Shown here piece after piece: positions 11,096 through 23,389 of a DNA stretch of 64,000 bases. The stretch is taken from assembly GCA_035771175.1 (NCBI GenBank), contig CM069612.1, forward strand, positions 27,572,987 to 27,636,986. The letters are read 5' to 3'. The stretch is from Paratinospora sagittata (taxonomy: Eukaryota > Streptophyta > Magnoliopsida > Ranunculales > Menispermaceae). The notes beneath the pieces are model-generated. The model was not told where the DNA came from. It searched no databases and saw nothing but the letters and a program-made list of their open reading frames with translations. Positions within the stretch are counted from its first letter, which is position 1; each line of letters begins with the position of its first letter. The position numbers were made by a program, and so were the translations under genes.

Positions 11096-13689
11096 GCCCA
11101 TCTCCTTTGTCTCATATGCTTTGTTAGCCTCTTCATGAATAAATAACTTAAAAAGGAAACTTTGCTTTCTGATTCGATAATAGGCAAACCAAGCCTTCCT
11201 ATAATTTAAATTTCTATTATTATTGATTTCATATTTCCAACTTATGTCTTAATGCAACGGTAATTGGGGCTTTTGACCAAAGTGACCTTGACGAGTGAAA
11301 CATATACTAATCAAGTACTCATCTGATGTTGGAAAAAAGTTTAGTTGAGTTGAATTGAGGTGCCCTTTTTGTATTATTATCATTTTTTTTTGTTTGAAAA
11401 CGTTTGCACGTCATTTAATAAGATGTCATTATATTTTTTTAATTATCTTCATTCCAGATGAAATAGTATCTTTGCTGCAGGTAATTAGCTAGCTGGACAC
11501 CATTTAAATTTTTTATTAAAATAAATAAATAAATAAACAAACGTCTAAGTCTCCTCAAGTGTGTATCTTAATAAGTAAAAATCTCAAAGGCACGTAATCT
11601 CATTTTTGTCTATTATAGTATGTACAAATTTTAATTGTTTATATAATTTTTATTTCATCAATGAAAATTATACATAGTATATAATAGCCAAAATAATTAT
11701 AGCTCTCTTTTTTGCCATGAATTATAGCTCATATTTAAAGGTCATGTTAGGTGGATACAGACAGCAAACATGTGATAGAAAAGTAATTTTTTTTTTCATT
11801 AACGTACCATTGCTCTTTGTGGAATAGTATGTAGATGAAGTTTTTATTAATATGTACACTTGGCTTAAGACAAGCATATACCACCATTATCTAACGAACG
11901 TGCCAGGGCATTTCCCATCAATTAGGTAATATCATATATTCAAGTGAATAAGGGCATTCAACTTTGTCCATACATATTGGACCTAACCCTTCCCGACTTC
12001 ACTAATGAAATATTTTTCAAAATAATTAAAATCACATATTACACCATGGCATGCTCGTATTAATCAAAAGCATAATAATATTGATACTATTAATATTCAA
12101 AATCTCATAGAATCCCCGAATATCGACTAAATAGAATTTCAAGTGTCACTTGGACATAATTAATGCAACTCCATGATCAAATAAAGAGGCTTATAATTAA
12201 AATGCAACTCCATCCATACTATTGGACCATGTCAAAAGCTCGCGACTTTATTCCTTTGAGTACATGCATGTAAAAGATTAAGGTGAGCTTGAAAGCTCAG
12301 CGGGTCCTCCATATACATTTACAGTATTTTGCTAAGTTATATATATGAGAACATGCACACAAGTTACAAACATTTTCGTTATACACACTAATTTATTTTT
12401 GAGTCGAAAATAGCCTTTCGGGAATCCGCCTCAAGGTGGTACCTCCTAAAAAATATCTCAATTTAAGTATTTCATCTTAGAAAATCCGCCCCATTGTGAT
12501 ATTGACTCAAATATCTTAGGAAATCCGCCCCATTTCAATAAAACATTCAACTATATCTATTTTGAATAATTGCCCATAAATGTGTATCATTAATCTTAAT
12601 AGTGTTCATTAGTAAAAATATTCATAATATACGAAATAAAAAAAAAAAGTGCACAATAATATCTTCATCAAAATTAACAGTAATAGCATGCTCCACGCAT
12701 CGTCGCAGACATTTATATTTTTTATAGACATATAAAATTTAATATCTCAAGTCATCATGGTATTATCATAACATCATTATTTAGCATATCATCACATTAT
12801 TCTCATATCATCATATTATCATCATGCAATATAATCATCAATAATTCCTAATTATACACATGTAATATTTACTATGTTCGTACACACATATCCAAGGAAA
12901 ATAAAATAAAGAATAAGAATTCATCCCACCTAAATTGCTTAATTCCAATTAAAATGTTCGGGTTCCTCCTCACTCGGGGTTATCAACCTACACACATCTT
13001 TCATACATAAATTAATTAGTTATATAACTATAACATAATACTATTGTACAAATATCTAATACACGCCATATGGTCATGTATATGTGCATGTTTATACACC
13101 CATATCAAACTATAAAGTATAATACATAATTATAGGTGTATATTATGTATTATAACATATATTATAATTTAATCTAATATATATATGTATATGTTATATT
13201 AATATTAATACTAATATACCCATAATATATGCATTATAGTCATAAATTATAATATAGTTTAATATACACATCATATATTGATGGTTAAATTTAGCATGCA
13301 TAACATATAGTATAATATAATAAGAATATACATATATGATATGTGGTAGTGGCTATATTTTAGATACAATGCAACATAATATAACGTAATGCTATGTGTT
13401 ATAATATAATAATATAGCCCATAAGATATGGGTACTGGTGTTGGGCGTTTATTTTATGCCCATATATATATATATTATTATATTATATGAATTCGGTGTG
13501 GTGATGTTGTGGCGTTTAAAAATTAGAAAACAGGGGAAAATGGCAATGGTACACGAATGCATAATGTGTAGGATATAAGTTTATATATATATATATATAT
13601 ATTTTTTGACATGTGTAACTAGGTGGGTCATGATGCAGTGAAGTTTCAATGTTGTTTGCAACATGAGAATTATTGTTTGTAACTATCTA
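11096..13689. other. AT-rich intergenic stretch, no gene seen
   Basis: No coding frame of note. 11108-11160 resembles 22715-22760, the resumption of the duplicated segment. A short motif, AAATCCGCCCCA or a variant, recurs at about 12424, 12481 and 12519. 13130-13480 is dominated by TATA-rich runs and 13578-13602 is a (TA)n microsatellite. The rest shows nothing I can name. Confidence 0.4.
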
Positions 13690-15197
13690 ATGTAAGTATC
13701 TCAGCTTAAGGCCATCACAAATGCAATATATGGTGATAAAGCTTGAAGTTCGGCCATGATCAAGTTGATAGACAATCCTCTCAAAGTCTCAAGATCCGGT
13801 TATCAAGCTTGAAAACTCTTAAAGATCAAGACAATGAGGTGTATCTCTTATGTTTGTCTAGATGATTGAAGGGTTGTAGGAATTGGGCTCACTTTGCTCA
13901 ATCACTTCTTTCATACATATATTTTCAAATGAGCATGTTTTACAAATGATTTCAAAATTCACTTTGATTTTGATCTATTCAATAGATCAAATGATCTTAA
14001 AAGGTTTCATCTTCGATTCGATGTTTCAAAGTATTTTGATTTGAACCAATCAAGTTTGTGAAAAGTTTTCAAAGAGAAAAACACCTTGCAGCATTGGGTG
14101 ACAAGCGCTCCTTGTGTCAACAACCTTACTTAAAGGTCAAGATTGAAGGATAGGATTGTGGTTCTGTAAAAGTTTCTGGCTCATGCCAGAAACGCGCTTC
14201 TTAAGGGGAAATCACACTTTTTGCTGGGCAAGCATAAACTATTGCTACTAAGGCAGCGCCGTTCCTTGTTTGAGAAACGCACTTCTGCCTGTAGTCAGAA
14301 CAGACTGATATGCCTGTAGTCAGAACAGACTGATAGTTCTGGGCAACGAAAATGACACTTCTACAAAACTTTTCTCTTTGATTATGAACTGTTTTGAGCA
14401 AATTTTCACACGAGTTTTTGCTCAACCATTTTGGTGAAACTTTTTGAACGTCGATTTTGAATTTCGAACGCAAATTAGAGCTTAATCTTGAGAATCAAAG
14501 CCTGACGGCTCTATTGCTTTGTTTTTATAAAAACCAAGTGTGGTGTCCTTTTTAAGAGACACAAAATACACAACACTAACTCTTGAACTTTCTCCTGATC
14601 TTTCGAACATTCAAAAGAGTTTTCTGAGCTTAAATCTTCACATCTTCACACTGTGATTTTGGATTGAACGAGATTTCACTTGATTACTCATCACGTCCAA
14701 AGCTTATTGAAGGAAACATACTCTTGTTCTTGGATATCATATTTCAAATTCAATTGAGCATTGACGAGTACGTTCTAAGTGCATTGTAAGTATAAAAAGA
14801 GGTTTTTGCCAAGTGAAATCCCTCTACATTTGATCTCTTTGTTTTTTATTGGCTGGTTAGCCTTTAGGAAGATTCCCTAAGGGAGGTCAGCGAATGTAAA
14901 ACGATTGCTTGCACCCAAAAACAAGTTGTAGGTGATTTTGATCCTCACCTGATAAGTAGGATTAGTTAGTGTGGGTTTGAAAAATCTTGATCAAGAGGAG
15001 AGGTAGCCTTTACAAGCCGAATTACACTAAAATCTTTGTGTTCCTTCTTTGTTCTTGCTTACACATTTTATTGCTTTACCTGCAATTTATATTTAAGTGT
15101 TTGTGCATTTTAAAATCCTGCAAAGAAGTCCAAGTCACCACCCTTTTGGACAACCACCCTTTTGGACATTTAATTGGGTCATCTAACTGGGTCAACA
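13690..15197 (+). repeat. Probable long LTR of a SIRE-type Copia (solo or remnant)
   Basis: The sequence has the texture of plant SIRE/Maximus LTRs: AAGTTCGGCC..ATCAAG runs near the start, a long non-coding body, and a 3' end with CACCCTTTTGGA repeats followed by TAACTGGGTCAACA at about 15184-15197. The 5' end is not secure because I found no target duplication, and no internal gag-pol follows. Alternative: unclassified unique DNA. Confidence 0.4.
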
Positions 15198-15374
15198 ACG
15201 TATTGGTACATGTCAATAAGCATAAGGTGATGGGGGCGTTTGAGATCCGGAAAAACGTGCAAAATCAATGAGTGGTTGTCTGGAAGAGGATTGAGTCATG
15301 AGGTATATAGAATTTGATTCTTGGAGACACTCTTATTCATAGAGATCTATGATTTTGCTTCTTTCTAAAATAAA

Positions 15375-15530
15375 AACTAGTCTCATGTTCAAAAAGTACA
15401 AGGATATCTCATGCTTAGGAAAACCAAAAAATAAAATAAAAAAAAAACTTAAAAAGACTATTAACATTTAACCATCAATGGAACTCATTGTTTTTCTTTT
15501 CATCACAAAAAAAAATAAAATTGCAAAAGG
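15375..15530 (-). repeat. Inverted copy of CRK-A upstream DNA
   Basis: On the minus strand this matches 24975-25115 and, less well, 24180-24320: shared stretches include CATTGATGGTTAAATGTTA and a GGTTTTCC..AAGCAT block. It is a third, inverted copy of the region upstream of CRK-A, cut off from the copy at 17640-18220 by the palindromic element. Confidence 0.6.
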
Positions 15531-15699
15531 TTATTGCTTTGCAATTTTTTTTTTTGTCATTAACTAATTAATTACCAATACTCGTTGACCAAGTTTGGAT
15601 CTCAATTAGTATTTATAATGCTCCCAACCATAACTATCGCAATCCTTTCAAATAATTGTTTGGTGGGTCTGAATTTTAATTACAAATATTGTACTTTAA

Positions 15700-17630
15700 C
15701 TTAATAATCCGATTTTTGAAAAATTTAGGAATAATTTTTATTAAATCTAAAAATAGGCAGAAAAATTAATATATCCATATTCAAAAAAGTTTTGAACACG
15801 TTGACACCACGTTTGCTCGACGAGTCCAAAATATGCCTACAGTTTTAAAAAAAAAATTTCAAAAGGTACCACCCATAAAAAAATAAAAAAACATGCATGC
15901 CGCCCATTGAATGGGCCCATGCATGGTTTTTTATTTTTAATATATATATATATATATAACAATAAAAACTTGTTTATTGTTTTCAGTAGATGGTTTTTCG
16001 TTTTTATTTTTATTTTTATTTTAAAAATTTTAATAAAAAAAAGAAAATAGGAACTATTGTTAAATAAAAAAATAAAATGTGAAATAACCTAAAAAAAATT
16101 AAGTGAACAACTATTAATAAAAATATAGAACAAAATATATGGTGCCCTCTACTGAGAAAAAAAAAATTTAAACCAACAAAATTATATAAAAAATTAACCT
16201 TATTCGATTTCTCTGAATATAAAAATTTCATAGCGCCAGAAAAGAAAAAAAAGAAGAAAGAAACTTCCGTCTCTCGAGTGTCATCTCTTTGACATCATCT
16301 TTCTCTTTGGTGTCTCATTCATTTATTTCAAAAAATTTCACAAGGATTTTTATCCTTATGCGATTTTTTCATTTTTCTTGAAGAGGCATCGTTCACTTTG
16401 TTTCAAATTTTATTTTTATTATTTAATAATAGATGACGCATCTTGAAGAGGGGCGATCCACTGTTAAATGAAAAACACAAAATCTGAAAAGTAAAAAAAA
16501 TAGTGAATGGTTATGAAAAAAATCTAAAAACTATTGTTAAATAAAAAAATCTGGAATAAAGTTAAAAAAAAAAAGAACGACTATTAAAAAAATCTAGAAC
16601 AAAGTGGATGACGCCTCTTAAAGTGAGGTCATCCACTTAAAAAAAAAAACCAACAAATTCACATAAAAATTTAACCTTTGTGCGATTTATTTGAAGTGTA
16701 AACAATTTATAGCAACAAAAAAAAATCATCCGTCACTCCGATATCCTCTTTTTTTTTGTCTCATTCACTTTATTTCAGAAATCGTATCTTGTGTGATTTT
16801 CTTTTTTATTTTCTTTACCAAAGTGAATGACGTTTGTTTCAGATTTTTTTTTTATAGCCGTTCACTTTTTTTTTTTTTTTTTTTTTAACTTTCAAGATTT
16901 TGTGTTTTTTATTTAACAGTGGATCATGCCTCTTCAAGAGGCGTCGTCTACTCTTAAACAATAAAAATAAAATTTGGAACAAAGTGGACGATGCCTTTTT
17001 AAGAAAAATGAAAAAATCGCACAAGGATAAAAACCCTTGTGCGAGTTTTGAAATAAATAAATGGGACACCAAAAAGAAAGAAGACGTCGGAGAGATAACA
17101 CCTGAGAGATGAGGGTTTTTTCATTTTTTTTTCTGACGCTGTGAAATTTTTATATTTCGGAGAAATAGAACAAGGTTAATTTTTTATGCAATTTTGTTAG
17201 TTTGATTTTTTTTTTTGGTAGACGACGCTATCTTTTTTGTTTCATATTTTTTTAATAGTTGTTCGCTTTAATTTTTTACTTTATTTCACATTTTATTTTT
17301 GTATTTAACAATGATTTCTATTTTTATTAAATTTTTTTTAAAAGTTTTTTCATTTGTAAGTTCTTCTTCAAAAGTTTTTATTATTTATATATATATATAT
17401 TAAAAATAAAAAATCATACAATGGGTGGCATGCATGTTTTTTATTTTTTTATGAGTGGCGCCACCTAATTAATTTTTAAAAAAGATATATAGGCTTGTTT
17501 TCGACACGTTGGCGCCGATGTGGTGCCAACTGTTCAAAATTTATCTAAATATGAATATATTAATTTTATAGCCTATTTTTAGATTTAATAAAAAAGTTAT
17601 GCTTAAATTTGTTAAAAAATCCTTAGTAAT
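15700..17630. repeat. Near-palindromic fold-back element, about 1.9 kb
   Basis: The left arm from about 15708 inward aligns with the reverse complement of the right arm from about 17630 inward. Matching blocks include TTATTAAATCTAAAAATAGG (15739; complement at about 17570), ACATGCATGCC (15891; 17430) and TCCACTGTTAAAT (16457; 16925). The alignment persists to a centre near 16560-16800. Short hairpins such as GTGGATGACGCCTCTT opposite its complement (about 16608-16640) are nested inside. There is no coding capacity. It lies within an inverted copy of CRK upstream DNA. It could be a fold-back/MULE-type non-autonomous transposon or a large inverted duplication. A transcript would form a long hairpin. 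Confidence 0.7.
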
Positions 17631-17639
17631 CTTTGGGCT

Positions 17640-18229
17640 CGAAATGTAGTTCTAGGCCAAAAGACGCTAATATTAATGAAGCTGACATCTCACCCCTACC
17701 TTATAAGAGAGGCTATTATTTTGTTGTCGTTTGCTAAGTAGTTTTGATATGATTATTGAAGTCCTCATTCAATTCCTATTCCTTGTGGAAATTAGGTACT
17801 TGATGACGATGGGAGCGAGTGAAGCTTAAGGCAATTTGACTGTTAAAAGCAAAGAGTATTAAAATGGAGTCATGAACCGTGCTGGGTACCCTCGACATCC
17901 CAATCAGACAGATCAACGTTGAGTCGCGACAGTTTTACCCGTTCTGAGCATTAATAGAAGCTACGACTATTCCACAGATAACCCACAAAAGTAGGCCCCA
18001 CTTATCATATACCCAAGTAACTATAATTGAATTTTATACGAATTGGATCGTAAGGCTAAATCAATAACTATAACAATTTATGTTATACGAAGGCTAGATT
18101 TGCTTATTGTGAAATTAGGTAAGATTGTGTGCAAGAGACTTAAATCTAATTCTATCATTTTTCAGGACACTACATAAGTGGGAGTTTTGTGCATATGTAC
18201 CGACTGTTTTTTTTTTTTTTTTTTTGTTC
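17640..18229. repeat. Inverted duplicate of 23390-24125
   Basis: Read on plus, this matches the reverse complement of 23390-24125 over most of its length: 17640-17780 with 24125-24010, 17865-18020 with 23930-23790, 18020-18060 with 23570-23530, and 18120-18200 with 23480-23390. The main difference is the LINE tail present only in the right copy, so this side keeps the empty site. No gene is contained. Confidence 0.7.
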
Positions 18230-18310
18230 TTTACATTAAATTCAACAAGTGGTTGTTTTTCTTGTATACGTTACCCGGGCCAACTATCAGATGGACAAAA
18301 AATTGCCGAA
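18230..18310 (+). pseudogene. CRK fragment: end of intron 3 and start of exon 4
   Basis: 18238-18280 matches the end of CRK-A intron 3 (about 36515-36556). The next codons read GQLSDGQKIA, the first residues of the kinase exon that carries the ATP-binding lysine; the lysine itself is lost at the junction near 18310. The splice acceptor CCAG of CRK-A is CCCG here, so the site is also mutated. Decayed Copia sequence follows directly. Confidence 0.75.
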
Positions 18311-21300
18311 AAACAGTAAATAAAATTGGAAATGTTGCTCTTCATCCTAAAGTGTTACTTGCCAATACCTTACATGTTCTTAGTTTTAAATACAACCTCT
18401 TATCAGTACATAAACTCTCTCAAACAGGCCATATTAAATTCATCTTTTCTCCAACGTCTTGTATTTTACAGGACCTGCTGACTGAAGAGGTTTTGGCAAT
18501 TGGTCGAGTGGTAGGAAGCTTGTACATTTTGGACAAAAATTATTTTTCCACAAATAAAACTTTACTTTTAAACGGAAGCCCTCTGCTTCTTTTAATTCTT
18601 GTACTGATGTACGCTCAAGTAATAAAGATTCTATACCAACTCATTTTCTTTGGCATAAACGTCTTGTTCATGCTTCCTTTGATGTTCTAAAACACTTGAA
18701 TTTCGTTGATTCCTGTTCAAAACAATCTAGCATTGTTTGTGATGTTTGCCCTCTTTCTAAACAACGTACACTTTATTTCCCAAAAACTCATATTCATACT
18801 AATAGTGTTTTTGAACTATTCCATTTAGATCTTTGGGGACTTTACAAACATCCCTCAACTTTAGGAGCACATTACATATTAACTATTGTTGATAATTTTA
18901 GTTGTGCTACCTGGACTTTCTTACTCAATTCTAAGCATCAAACTATTCATACTTTTGAAAAAAAAAATTTAAATGATTCACACAATTTCAAACTCAAATC
19001 AAAACTGTTAGAACAGATAATGGAACCGAGTTTGTGAATCATGATTGTTTCACTCTATTTTCCCAATTAGGCATTGTTCATCAAAGAACATATGTTTATA
19101 TTCCTTAACAAAATGGTGTGATTGAGAGAAAACATAAACATCTTTTACAAATTGCTCGAGTTCTTATGTTCCAATCAAATTTGCCAAAAAAGTTTTAGGG
19201 TGACTCAATCTTAGTTGCTACCTACATCATTAATCGTCTTCCTAGTTCTGTACTCAATTGGAAAACATCCTATGAGATTTTATATACAAAACCACTTGAT
19301 TACAATTGGTTGTTTATGTTTCGTTACTAACACCAATCCTCACAAAGATAAATTTGCTCCAAGAGCCTTTAAATGTATTTTTCTTGGATATAGTCCTACC
19401 CAAAAGGCTTATAAAACCTATGATCTTGTCACTCATCAAAACTATATTTCAAGAGATGTAGTATTTCATGAAACTAATTTTCATTTTCAAGAGATACCCC
19501 CTGTTTCTTCTACATCCATACCACTTCCTTCTATTTCTCTTGCTGATGACAATGATCATGAAGTTAATCTTTTAACTTCATCTACACCTTCAGATATTAT
19601 TAATACAAGCATTTCATCTTCACTTCCCACTTCTACTGCTTCTCCTACCTCTCCAATTAACCCCATACCTGTTCCTCTTCGCCACAATACTCGTATTAGA
19701 AAGCAACCATTATGGTTAAATGATTTTGTTTCCAATGTCACACATCCTGATCATTCATCTATTGCACAAGCCTCTTCAATCAATCACCCTACTAGTTCCT
19801 CTTATACACTTACAACATTTCCATATATTACTTCCCCTTCTTTTTCTTCCTCACATATGGCTTTCTTAGCAAATGTGTCACAAATCCAAGAACCAAGTTC
19901 TTACAAGCAGGCTAGTACTAATGCAGATTGGGCCGAGGCCATGAATAGAGAGCTTACTGCCCTTGAGGAAAATAACACTTGCGAAGTTACTATTTTACAT
20001 GCTGGTAAGAAAGCTATAGGCTCCAAATGGGTGTACAAAGTTAAACTTAATCCAGATGGTAGCATAGAAAGGTTCAAAGCTAGACTGGTGGCTAAGGGTT
20101 ACAATCGAGTTAAGGGAGAGGATTACTTTGACAGTTTTTCACCTGTTGCAAAACTGGTAACTGTCAGGATTTTTTTGGCTATTGCTGCTACAAACTCTTG
20201 GCCTTTACATGAGCTTGATATAAATAATGCTTTCTTACATGGGTTTTTAGATGAGGAAGTGTATATGTTGCCTCCTCAAGGTTACACCAAAGCCAAATCT
20301 GGAGATGTTTGTAGGCTTAAGAGATCCTTATATGGCCTTAAGCAAGCTTCACGCCAGTGGAATCATGAATTTACTTCTCAGCTTCTTCATTATGGGTTTA
20401 AACAATCAGATTATGATCATTGCCTATTTGTTAAATAGTCCATTACTGGTTCCTTTCTGGCTTTGGTGGCATATGTAGATGATGTTTTGATCACGGGTTC
20501 TCATGAGCATGATATCATTAATGTGAAACAGTTTCTTCATAAACAATTCACCATCAAGGATCTTGGCTATGCAAAGTACTTCTTGGGTCTTGAAATAGCT
20601 CGTTCAGCTGATGGTACATGTGTTAACCAGAGGAAATATACATTGGACATTCTTAGAGATATTGGCTTATTGGGTGCAAAGCTAACTCTTACCCCTCTTC
20701 CTAAGGGCCAAAAGTTCACTCTTGAGATGGGTGTTTTGCTATCTGACCCTGCTAGATACAAAAGACTTGTGGCTAGACTTCTCTATTTGAACTTCACACG
20801 TCCATACATTACCTATGTTGTCCAACAGCTAAGTCAGTTTGTCAATTCTCCTTGCCAAGGTCATTGGGATGTTGTTTCTCATCTTTTTCGTTATCTCAAA
20901 AGTTGTCCTTCAAAGGGTCTTTTCTATGCTTTTTCTTCTTCACTCAACTTGCAGGCATACTGTGATGTTGATTGTGCATCATGTCTTGACACCAGGAAGT
21001 CTTTAACAGACTATTGTATGTTTCTAGGTTCTTCACTTATCTCTTGGAAAACAAAGAAGCAAAACATTGTATCTCGTTCTTCAGCGGAGGCAGAATATCG
21101 CAGTATGGCATCCACAGTTTGTGAATTATAATGGATTTTTTATTTCTTGGCTGATTTTGGTCTTTCTCCTCCTTTACCAATTCTTCTTTGGTGTGACAAT
21201 CAAGCAGCCCTCCATATTGCTACTAATCCTGTTTTTCATGAGCGAACCAAGCATTTGGAGATTGATTGTCACTTGGTTAGAGATAAGCTCAAGCAAGGGT

Positions 21301-21681
21301 TTATTCATCCTCGACATATTTCTACTAAGTTGCAACTGGCTGACATATTTACTAAGTCTTTATCTGCTCCATCATTTTCTTAATTATTGTCCAAGTTGGG
21401 CTTGTTGGATTTTCATCAAGCTCCAACTTGAGGAGGGGATGTACAACTATAGGATCTCAGTTAGTTAACTAAGGTTGCTCAATTAGTTAACTATAGTTAA
21501 ATAACTTGATAGTTATTCTATTAAGTGAGCTGGCACATGTTAGAACCCTTGTATATATATATGTATCAGGTTGAAATACAGAGGATAATGAGAATATGAT
21601 ATTTTTCTCTGTTATACTTTCTTGTTCTCTTCCTTCTGGTTCTTGATTGATCTTTGATCATTCTAATGGTGTTCTTGTACA
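18311..21681 (+). mobile_element. Copia C remnant: partial protease to 3' LTR
   Basis: Plus-strand Copia lacking 5' LTR, gag and most of protease. In order: protease/gag-pre-integrase tail (LSFKYNLLSVHKLSQ at about 18385), integrase pieces (LDLWGLYKHP, VDNFS; an in-frame stop near 19109 before the QNGVIER block), RT (WVYKVKLNPDGSIERFKARL at about 20030; AYVDDVLITG at 20466), RNase H (YCDVDCAS, SSAEAEYRSMAS, WCDNQAAL, HLEIDCHLVR), purine tract (GAGGAGGGGA, about 21430) and LTR. Several stops and frameshifts make it dead. Its left edge abuts a CRK exon 4 scrap and its right edge abuts sequence like the CRK-A stop-codon region, so it replaced the middle of a CRK gene. Confidence 0.85.
21438..21681 (+). 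repeat. 3' LTR of Copia C
   Basis: Begins TGTACAACTATAGG right after the purine tract and ends TTCTTGTACA, about 244 bp. The second LTR is absent from the window. A TATATATATATG stretch and the AGAGGATAATGAGAA region fit promoter and R-region positions. Confidence 0.6.
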
Positions 21682-22760
21682 TATACCCACGATGATAAAG
21701 TTTAAGATTGTGTTTATTTATTTATCCAATTCAATCTATTTACTTGTATCTTAACAAGTTCATTCCATTGAATGAAAAGAAAAGAAAAGAAAAAAAATGA
21801 AGTTTTCATCTTAATCCAATGATGTTGACTTTAGTGGCAAACATTCAGTTCTAGAATTGTGTAAGTTTGTATCAAAATATTGAAGACTAGATTGGGACTC
21901 AAGGGACATCTCAAATTATTTAGATGTTGCTGAAAAGTCCTGGAAACCAGAAACAGGAACATGAAAGGAAATCAAACACACGACAACAATAAGGCATATT
22001 AGTAAATCTTTCATCAAGCTCTCTCAGCACCCTCCATGGTGATGTTGCGGAATTCATCACATAGTGGAGCATTAGAGGGAAAATAAGAAACTTGGAGACT
22101 ATGGGCTATATACACTGTTAATAATGTCCAAGCAAAGGCTCTGTTCTTAATATTCATTGTTGGGTACCTTCTTATTGCTCCAAGATTTTTTTTAAATGGG
22201 GAATGCGCTACTCTGCAATTGTGATGCAAACAAAGCTTCTTAACACTGCCTTCCAATCTCCCTAAATTTGTGTTATTCAAAACCCAACCAAATTTTAGAA
22301 ATCTAGGGCTAGAGTGTTGAGATTATGTGGACCTAAGCCCCAGTGATTAAGTTAGAAATAATATCGATACTAATTGAGATTGCTCACGTGAATATTTCAA
22401 CATCTAGATTTAACTACTTGAATAGGTGGTCAAATGGTCTCCCTTCTAGAGCAACAAAAGCCATAGTATTGAGAGGAAGAGTGACTTATCTGTACAGGCT
22501 TATTTTTTTATTTTTTATTTTTCCATTTGACATATGGCAACTTACAAGCCAACATTTGTTGTCCCATTCCATTTTTAAGGATAAAAGGAAGTGCTTATTT
22601 TTATTTTTTATTTTTCCATTTGACAGATGGAAAATTACAAGCCAACATTTGTTGCTCATTCCATTTTAAGGGTAAAAGGAAGTGCTTTGTTAGGTGCTAT
22701 ATGAACTGATTTTTGCCTCTTCATGAACAAATGACTTTATGGGAGAGTATTTGCTTACTG
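21682..22760. other. CRK 3' flank remnant and segmental duplicate
   Basis: The first about 45 bp (ATACCCACGATGATAAAG and onward) resemble the stop codon and 3' UTR start of CRK-A at 38152-38195, marking the end of the CRK broken by Copia C. From 21850 the sequence is the partner of 1-660 and 11108-11160. A GCTTATTTTT..TTTTCCATTTGACA unit is duplicated at about 22496-22533 and 22590-22627. A minus-strand 88-codon ORF at 22014-22280 has no recognisable domain. Confidence 0.45.
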
Positions 22761-23389
22761 ATTTGAATTTAGGAGCGGCAAAAAATACGGGTATGGAAAA
22801 AATGGCTATTGACAACTTCTTATGATAACGAATATATAGTGTGTCTATACCCGACTCACCTTTAAAACAGGCATTAAACCTTTTGTCCATGCCCGTATGG
22901 TCGAGAAGAGGGCTACCCGCTTTTGTCTATTTAGTTGGATTAAAATTTTCATTGGTTAAGAAATTTAAAATTTTCTATTTAATTTTCATGATATATATTT
23001 TAACATCTTTCATATATGCATCATTAATAAATCTAGTTGTCTAAGATTTGGAAATAAAAAAAAAAACAGTTATGTAATATAGACCATATGGTCAATACAT
23101 AGACACATACATATATAATAAAGCAGGTAGATACAAATGTACAGAAAGTAAGAAATTACATTTCTATCCCCAGTAACCGGGTATCCGTTATTATCTTTTT
23201 ATGTTCAGATTCGGCCCGTTTTTTGAAACATACAAGAATTTATGTCCATACCCAGCCCGCTTTTAAGCGGGCCGGACAATATCAGACAAGTAGATCCAAA
23301 CAAATATTATTGTCACCTCTAGATTTGATAATAAGCACAAACCTAGCCTTAAAAAAAAAAAAGAATAAAAATAAATAAAAGAAAACAAA
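22761..23389. other. Intergenic, no feature recognised
   Basis: AT-rich, no convincing ORF. A GCGGGC-containing stretch around 23255-23275 and a CCCGTATGG near 22890 suggest transposon-derived DNA, but I cannot classify it. Confidence 0.3.

Noticed and set aside
14201..14473. 90-codon minus ORF
   Set aside because: Falls within the probable SIRE-type LTR; no domain.
16839..17112. Overlapping plus and minus ORFs in the palindrome
   Set aside because: Lys/Phe-rich translations of poly-A/poly-T arms; they arise from low complexity in the fold-back element.
22014..22280. 88-codon minus ORF
   Set aside because: Open but no recognisable domain, no intron-linked partner, and located in duplicated non-coding DNA.
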